Shown here: one piece after another, positions 57,934 to 64,000 of the stretch
Position numbering within the stretch: the stretch's first letter is position 1
How the letters are laid out: every line of letters begins with the position of its first letter
NCBI RefSeq assembly: GCF_042242105.1
Contig: NC_092024.1
Span: forward strand, 8,215,001 to 8,279,000
DNA from: Pempheris klunzingeri
Taxonomy: Eukaryota; Chordata; Actinopteri; Acropomatiformes; Pempheridae
DNA length: 64,000 nt
Reading direction: 5' to 3'
Program-made: the position numbers and the translations under genes
The notes under the pieces: generated by a model
Database searches by the model: none
Told to the model about the DNA's origin: nothing
The model's input: the letters and a program-made list of their open reading frames with translations, nothing else

Positions 57934-59015
57934 CTACAAACACACAGGGGTAGAGCCACAGTCACACACCGAAAAGATCAGTCTGGGTAGATGTGAGTGT
58001 AGCAGAACTAGATCTGTGATATGAGCAATAAAACATTTACTTTGTATCCTTACATGAACATGTTTAGTTTTTCATGCCCAAACTCTGTTACCATAGTGAC
58101 CACATGACTTTTTTTTTCTAGTGCAGCACAGTAGTTTGATTTCTGTAAGGTCTCATCTGCACACCCTACATACATGTATTCATATGTAGCAGTGGGAAGC
58201 CCATACGGAAGTAGACTGCTATCTGCATCGAATACAATGAATAAATACTCAGTTACAAATTGTAAAATATGAGTGAATCTAACACACGTAGAAAAGCTCG
58301 GTGAATCCCACTTCAGGGTAGCAGACTAATAACTAGGCAGTTGGAATTTAAAAACTTAAATGAGTTTCAATTGAAAATGTTTAAAAAGTTAAGCGAATTG
58401 CACACAAAGGTTAGCCAGAGAAATGCCTAAATGAAGTTGACTTTACTTTCAAAAAATGAATTAAATTATACAAAGACTGTGGACAAGAGTCTGCTGAGCC
58501 TGTTATGTAGGATAATGACAAGAATGGGGAATATTTTGGAGATATTTGAATATATTCAGAAAAAGGGGGTTATATGAGGGATATATTCCTAATTTAAATT
58601 AAGAGCACACACATTTAGTCTTACCATCTGATCATAGTTCCTGAGAAAGTCCCAGTTCTTCTCCCTGTGGACCACAATGTGTTGGTTAAGTCTGTGTTCC
58701 ATCAGTCACCTATAAACTATATGAACTTCAGCTGACTCTGGGGTTGCAGTGGCAGGTGCCCCGGCCTACAGGACATGCTTATCCGGCTCACCATTCCCGC
58801 ACTCCCCTCCTCTCACTCCACACCAGCTCTTTCCACACTCGGTCCTGTTTGACGGGATCGCTCCTGTCCGGGCTCAGCTCCGCGGACGCCGCGTCTCCTT
58901 TGGCGAAGCGGGTCCTGTCCGCTGGCGGCGGGGTGCTGGCCGGCCTGGTGCCGTGGGATCGGTCCGGTAACCGGTAGCCTGCAGAGGACACACGCCGGAC
59001 ACGGTTCACGTCCAT
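57736..59015 (-). CDS. cimip5: Ciliary microtubule inner protein 5 (C2orf50 homologue), complete, 3 exons
   Basis: The family is named as a microtubule inner protein of ciliary axonemes; its detailed role is little known. Joined exons give 153 residues (human about 162). Recognisable blocks in order: SSAGYRLP near the N-terminus, VWKELVWSERRG, NWDFLRNYDQM, LFSDHVPNTTNQMFGSRL and SPLGSELVRLD. The human protein has TSAGYRLP, LWRELLEAERRG, NWSFLKDYDPM and LFSDTVPSSTNQVVGSRL at the same places. No signal peptide or membrane segment. Head-to-tail with slc66a3 on the same strand, matching human 2p25.1. An RFX X-box lies 83 bp upstream of the ATG. Confidence 0.9.
58625..58664 (-). CDS. cimip5: cimip5 exon 2 (residues 75-88)
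   Basis: 40-nt exon EKNWDFLRNYDQM between TCCACAG and GTAAGA. Phases fit both neighbours. Confidence 0.92.
58792..59015 (-). CDS. cimip5: cimip5 exon 1 (residues 1-75)
   Basis: MDVNRVRRVSSAGYRLPDRS through VWKELVWSERRG and VRE. GC-rich. Donor GTGAGC after GAATG. Confidence 0.9.
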
Positions 59016-59097
59016 CCCGGTGGCCGCAGTTCAAAGAGTGTGTGAGTGTGTCCGGAAAGAAAAAAATCACTGCCAGTGCTTCAGCTGTTGTGTTTAC

Positions 59098-59111
59098 GTT
59101 GCCATGGAAAC
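59098..59111. promoter_or_regulatory. cimip5: RFX X-box in the cimip5 promoter
   Basis: GTTGCC-AT-GGAAAC satisfies RYYNYY-N2-RRNRAC and differs by one base from the palindrome GTTGCCATGGCAAC. It lies 83 bp upstream of the cimip5 start codon, the usual place for X-boxes of ciliary genes bound by RFX2/RFX3. Confidence 0.8.
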
Positions 59112-59566
59112 GGTGTTCATCAGCTCAGGGCACATAACAACACTTTCACAATAAAATGTCGTGCAGATAGACCATAATTAACACACATCATGGCCGATCA
59201 CAGGGAATGATCAGCTAATAGAAGCAATTGGGGGAGCAGTTTTACGTGCATTTATTATGTACATTAATTTCTTAATTGTTGGGAGCATGACAATTAATTT
59301 TTGTTCTTATGATGTTCAGAGCTTCTGAATTTCATCATTTGAAGAGCCACACCACATACACCACATACAACCACTAAACAAACAAACAAACAGACAGACA
59401 AACACACCTGTTTTTTTCTCTTGCTGGGGCACACACTCCTGCAGAAGTTGTTCAGACTGTCATCCTTAATTGTTTTTAGCTCAGTTTTACGAAAGGTGGC
59501 TGGTGTAGTTCTAATACCTTTATTTTGAAGACCGGAAAAAAATACAACAATTGCTTTTATTCTGAA

Positions 59567-59575
59567 ACCGGAAGC
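59567..59575 (+). promoter_or_regulatory. ETS-type motif of the next gene's promoter
   Basis: ACCGGAAGC is a strong ETS/GABPA-type site about 80 bp before a candidate first exon (ATG at 59649). Confidence 0.4.
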
Positions 59576-59648
59576 ACATCCGCTATGTAGCGTACAGTGA
59601 GAATAGACGGAAATTAAATCCACCACTGGCTCTCTGCTCATCTCCCCA

Positions 59649-59680
59649 ATGAGCGAATTGAAACGAGACGCAAGGTCAAG
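59649..59680 (+). other. Candidate first exon of an unrecognised plus-strand gene
   Basis: ATG followed by SELKRDARS and a strong donor (CAAG/GTAAGG at 59681). It may be an alternative start or only 5'UTR. It does not join in frame to the exon at 62287 (a stop codon follows), so its partner is uncertain. Confidence 0.25.
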
Positions 59681-62309
59681 GTAAGGCAGCTGTTATAGAA
59701 AATGTACCGTAAAGTGAACAGGACGTTAGTGTCTGTTTCTAGTCGTAAAGTGCATTTTGAACGGGCAGACAGCCTGGCCCAGTGTGAGTGCTACATTACC
59801 TACAACATTACCTCTGAGGGGCTAACGTGAGTGAACATCACAGGAGCCACTTCATCTCTTTTGCCAACTTTTCCACGCACAATGCAGGAGCCTAAAACCT
59901 GTGGCTGTTAACTGCAACGTTACTGTTTCCCAGGTATGGACTAACATAAATAATATATAGTGTAGCCTCTTAACACGAGCCGGCTTTTTAAACATATGCT
60001 AGCCGGCTAACAGTTTACTGTCAGGTACAGATGCTAATGTTAGCTGAAACGACAGGTGAGAGCTGGAGTTGATGGGGAAATGAATTAAACTAGTGTTGGG
60101 ACGTCTGGCACGTTAACGGAGCCTCAGCTGTTCACCTGTGGGACGAGGGAGTCACTGCTCAGTAGGGTAAAGCGGCTAAAGCTAGGCTGATGCAGGGAAT
60201 AGCCAGGTTAGCTTCACAAAGTGTGTCACAGGCACCCTGACATCCTTCTATCAAACAAGCCAGTGTCTGTTACCAGGTTGTGCTGTAGTTCTACCTCTGT
60301 GGGACAATATTTATGTTGGTACCTCTGAATAACTTAAGAGTTTTATGACTGTAAGTTAGTGGGATGTACACAGGTGTTTTAAAATCTTAGGGTTGATCAG
60401 ATCTCTCCTCAGTGACATGGACAAATAAACATGATGGGGGTGTATATTTAGGCCAAATGTATCATTTGTGTGTGGGAGCTCTGAGGTTCTGATATGCAGT
60501 TTAATGAACACGAACAGCTCCCACATGCTGAAACAAAGGCAAGCCTCAGCACAACACGTATTGTATTTTGGTTAGTGGCATGCAAGAGAATTTGATTTAA
60601 GTTTTTCATTTGATCCTAACGATAAACTGTGATTCTGGGGGAATCAGAAAGCCTTCAACAGGCTTTGTTGTTGAAATGCTAACGTTCTCTTCAATGTGGC
60701 ATTTAAAAGATTCACATACAGTGAAGTCAGGCAAAATGGAAGAATGGTAAGTAGTCATAAGGCGGTGGGTGCCAAAACCTCCTGGGATATCATCAGTCAG
60801 TATCAGTGTTGTCTCTTCATTAGTGGTGAGGATGGGAACAGGGTGACATCACGGGTTAGACAAACAAGGAGAGGCTTATTTCAAAAGTAGGCCATTGTCC
60901 CAAGTCACACTGCAAAGTCCTAATCTCTGGACAGCCAGCCGATGACCTCACAGAGGCATAAGGAATTTCTCATGCCACTCATTGATGTTGGCGCTGCCTA
61001 AAATGACAATTTATGTTCCACACACATCTTTTAACATCCTCCTGCATTCCTTTATTTTGTAAGTTACCTAGTTGGGAGCATGTGCTGCAGCACGTGGTGT
61101 TCAGTGAATCGTTTCCACTTGAGGCTCTCAGTTTAAAGCTGGGTTATGACATCAGCTTTTAGCTCCCGTGTAGTGTAACAAACGCCTTTTTAAATGATTG
61201 GCTTACAAACTTTGTGCAGAAAACCAGAACTGTTCTCCTTTTTTTAATTGGTGTTTACGAGAATTTGTACTACTATTGTGATGATGCCACTGAAGATAAC
61301 CCTCACACAGCAATTTCACTTAAATATTTTATATGGCCTTACCCATAAACGCAACCCTTACTCTGGTATTACACTGACCCTTGAGGCTGAATGATGTAAA
61401 TATTTTCACCCTGGGAATTTAACTTCTCATAAAATTTGCAATGTGTGATATAATCATCCCTGTTTGGCTAAAAGAAGTGATCCACTCCATGCCATGTGCT
61501 ATGTGATAATAACACTGACAGGGTTTTTATCTTCTCCATGATGTTATCTTGAATGTCCCTGGATTTTTAACATGAAACACTTTCTTCTTTTACATGCCAA
61601 ATCAAAGTGAACTCAGAAAGATGAATATGAATTGAGAAGTACAATAGGTTTTTTTTTATTTTTTATTTGTCACAATAGACATTTTGACATGCCACAGGAA
61701 AACACAGGTGTAAATGATAAAATGAATGTTTTCAGTTTGCTTAAATCAAAATTGCTTTTTACAGGTTACCGGTTAGCTTGAGCTCCACCTCTCCTCTGCA
61801 AGGGATTCAGTGTTTTGCCTAGGGATGCTTTATCAGGATAGATGCTCACTGTCGAAGGGAATTGCACTCTGGTCTTTACGGTGAAGGGCAGTCGCCCTAA
61901 TGAGCCCCACCACTTAGCTGCTCCTTAACGCCGTGTTTGTTCGCACTGTCACCCTACAGCCACATTCTCTGCATTGTGGTTCTTGTGGTTGACCAGTCAG
62001 ACGAGGTGGCAGTGGGGTCGGCGGTGCACACGACTGGAAAGTGAGAATGACATTCCAGCCGGGGAGAGTCAGAAGTGTGAACGCCGTGCCTTGAAAGTGT
62101 GCAAGCTGTAAATAGCCACTGGACCTGGGAGGCAGGGGATCAGCAGGGTATAGCCAGAGAGAGAGTGTGAGGGGGGTGGTTTTTATTGGAGATTGAGGAG
62201 GGGACAGTCTATGCGTTTGCGAGTTATTTTGGGAAGCAGCTTGTTTAGAAGTTCTGCCGGACCCAGTCTGTGTCTCTTGATTTTAGCTTAGCTGGACTGA
62301 GAAGCACTC

Positions 62310-62406
62310 ATGGAGATCAACAAGAAAGAGGATAAAGGAGAAGATGACAGTGAGTGTTGGTTGGTTTGGAAGCTTTTAGGCTCAGTGTTGCCTTTCTAGC
62401 CTTAGG

Positions 62407-62505
<99 letters not shown>

Positions 62506-63126
62506 CTGTAGTTCAACCTCGTAGGGTTTCTGTCCTTTCCCCCAGCCTCCTGTTTTTCTTTTTATAATGTCAGTGTTGCAAGATTAGACGAGTTGTTGGG
62601 CATATGCCAAATTTGGTTTTACTATCTACAAAAATCATCACTCAAGCTTTGGCGTTTGTGGCTTTTAAAGTAAATTCAGACCTCCTCTGTTTCTAATCCT
62701 TAGATTAGAATTAGTTAAATCTGTTCCTATAATCCTTATGCATTTACCATACTGTCAGACATCACATTATACCTCAGTATGCATGTCAGAGAGCACACAA
62801 TGTCATATCATATACAATACAGGACAAGGTTCCTTGTAGGGACAATGAGAAGCTCGCCGCTTTAGCGAGATGATGCCTGAAAGCTCCACTGAAGTCAAGT
62901 CTGCTCATAAAAGAAGTGGGGCTCCCTCTGCTTTGTTGAGATTAGACCTACTTGCGTTCTCAGAATAGGACTTCTAATATTGCTCTTGCCACAGGCCCTG
63001 AGGGGGAGATGACAAAGGAGGATGTTTCAGAGCCTGTCGAGGGAGACACCGTGCTGGGCTGGGCCTCCTCCCCTCAGCGGCCGGTTATCCACCAGGTGGC
63101 CTCTGCACCCATGCCCAGCGACTGCG
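62310..63126 (+). CDS. 5' end of an unrecognised gene (join 62310..62349, 62995..63126)
   Basis: I do not recognise this protein. An acceptor TTTTAG at 62286 opens an exon with ATG at 62310, encoding MEINKKEDKGEDD, and the donor is GTGAGT. A second exon after CCACAG (62994) joins in frame (phase 1) and encodes PEGEMTKEDVSEPVEGDTVL, then GWASSPQRPVIHQVASAPMP and SDC, ending at GTGAGG. The sequence is acidic and low in hydrophobicity, like a disordered N-terminus of a cytosolic or nuclear protein. The rest of the gene lies beyond the window. The two frame-compatible exons with strong splice sites support a real gene. Confidence 0.6.
62409..62502. repeat. Perfect (TG)47 microsatellite
   Basis: 94 bp of uninterrupted TG, about 60 nt downstream of the donor at 62350. 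Confidence 0.96.
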
Positions 63127-63135
63127 GTGAGGATC

Positions 63136-63154
63136 CACACACACACACACACAC
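63136..63154. repeat. Short (CA)n run next to a 5' splice site
   Basis: About nine CA units beginning 10 nt after the exon end at 63126. Confidence 0.85.
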
Positions 63155-64000
63155 TCGGCATATAACGCACAGTGGAGCTGTGTCACATGTCAGGCTAATT
63201 AACACCCTCACTGCAGTACATAACAGACAACATTGGATATAAATAGCACTATGAGTGGAATTTGAAACATGTGTCCGCTGTGCTTTTGATCATGCTGGTG
63301 AAATAATGATCAGCTGATGACATATTGAAAACTTTATCGGCGAGTTACGATTGTTGATCATTTGATCAGTGCATCATTAGGCGAGACTAATCAAGATTCA
63401 AGCAGCGATGTCTGAAATAATAATGATGGTTCTGTCAGGACAAGAGATCAAAGTCAGTAACTATGCCGGCTGATGATTCCAGTTTGTGGGGGGCTGTTAT
63501 TTATGTATTTTTTTCTATTTCTTGCTCATCATTTACTATTGCAAGCACCTCATCATGGTGTCATTTCTGCTATTGTGAAGAGTCAAACACAGACGTCGAA
63601 AGTTAATTTCTTCTTGATCTCTGAAATATCAGATTTTCAAATAGTTGGTGAATTTGTTAGTTCCAATTTTGTTTTTTGATACCTCATGCAGTCTAATGTG
63701 TTTGACAGAAAGTATACAGCTTAAATGATTTACCCATTTCCAAGCAGATAACATGATATCAGTGTCTTTTGAAATGTAATGGAGCACTAAAATATAGTTT
63801 AGTTCCATCACAGAATATCATTACTCAGCATAAAGGGCTCTTAAATTGGTTCACCTTAAATAATATAGTCAGTAAAGCAAATGCACAAGGTTTGATGCTG
63901 GCTAGATTTTAAGTGCGTTGGCATTCACTGTGAAAGGCCAAGCTTATTTGTTTTCTGCCTCCGTCGGGTCCTCTAATGCTTCATTTGGTTCATGGCATGC
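63155..64000. other. Right edge: intron of the unrecognised gene
   Basis: AT-rich sequence with no supported exon on either strand. Confidence 0.5.

Overview
This window is vertebrate nuclear DNA, most likely from a ray-finned (teleost, percomorph-like) fish. Genes are split into many short exons with GT-AG introns. There are long CA/GT microsatellites and fish-type dispersed repeats, and the proteins are close to, but distinct from, mammalian orthologues. There is no operon structure, CRISPR array, rRNA or convincing tRNA. Gene names rest on recognising the spliced proteins by eye; no database search was run.

Layout. (1) 1-14215, plus strand: the 3' end of sobp (sine oculis-binding protein). 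It has one 96-nt coding exon, a 5.7-kb intron, a large terminal coding exon, and a probable 3'UTR intron and 3'UTR exon. (2) 14216-17100: intergenic, with a CTCF-like site. (3) 17100-49915, plus strand: a complete rock2 (Rho-associated coiled-coil kinase 2). I could place 31 coding exons, all frame-compatible, giving 1377 residues, with a 14-kb first intron rich in repeats and a long 3'UTR. (4) 50042-56137, minus strand: a complete slc66a3 (PQLC3, PQ-loop transporter family) in 7 exons, 206 residues, tail to tail with rock2. (5) about 56850-59015, minus strand: a complete cimip5 (C2orf50), a ciliary protein gene of 3 exons and 153 residues, with an RFX X-box 83 bp upstream of its ATG. (6) about 59600-64000, plus strand: the 5' end of a further gene I do not recognise, with an ETS-type promoter motif and two frame-compatible candidate coding exons.

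rock2, slc66a3 and cimip5 occupy the same neighbourhood as human 2p25.1 (ROCK2-SLC66A3-C2orf50). SOBP is on human 6q, so its position beside rock2 reflects a lineage-specific arrangement. The genes do not form one pathway: SOBP is a nuclear SIX cofactor, ROCK2 a cytoskeletal kinase, SLC66A3 a membrane protein and CIMIP5 an axonemal protein.

I found no new multi-gene system. The observations most worth a second look are regulatory: the X-box at cimip5 and three more X-box-like palindromes in rock2 intron 1, two of them inside repeats; CA/GT tracts directly downstream of several 5' splice sites; a possible intronic poly(A) isoform of rock2; and a 3'UTR intron starting one base after the sobp stop codon.
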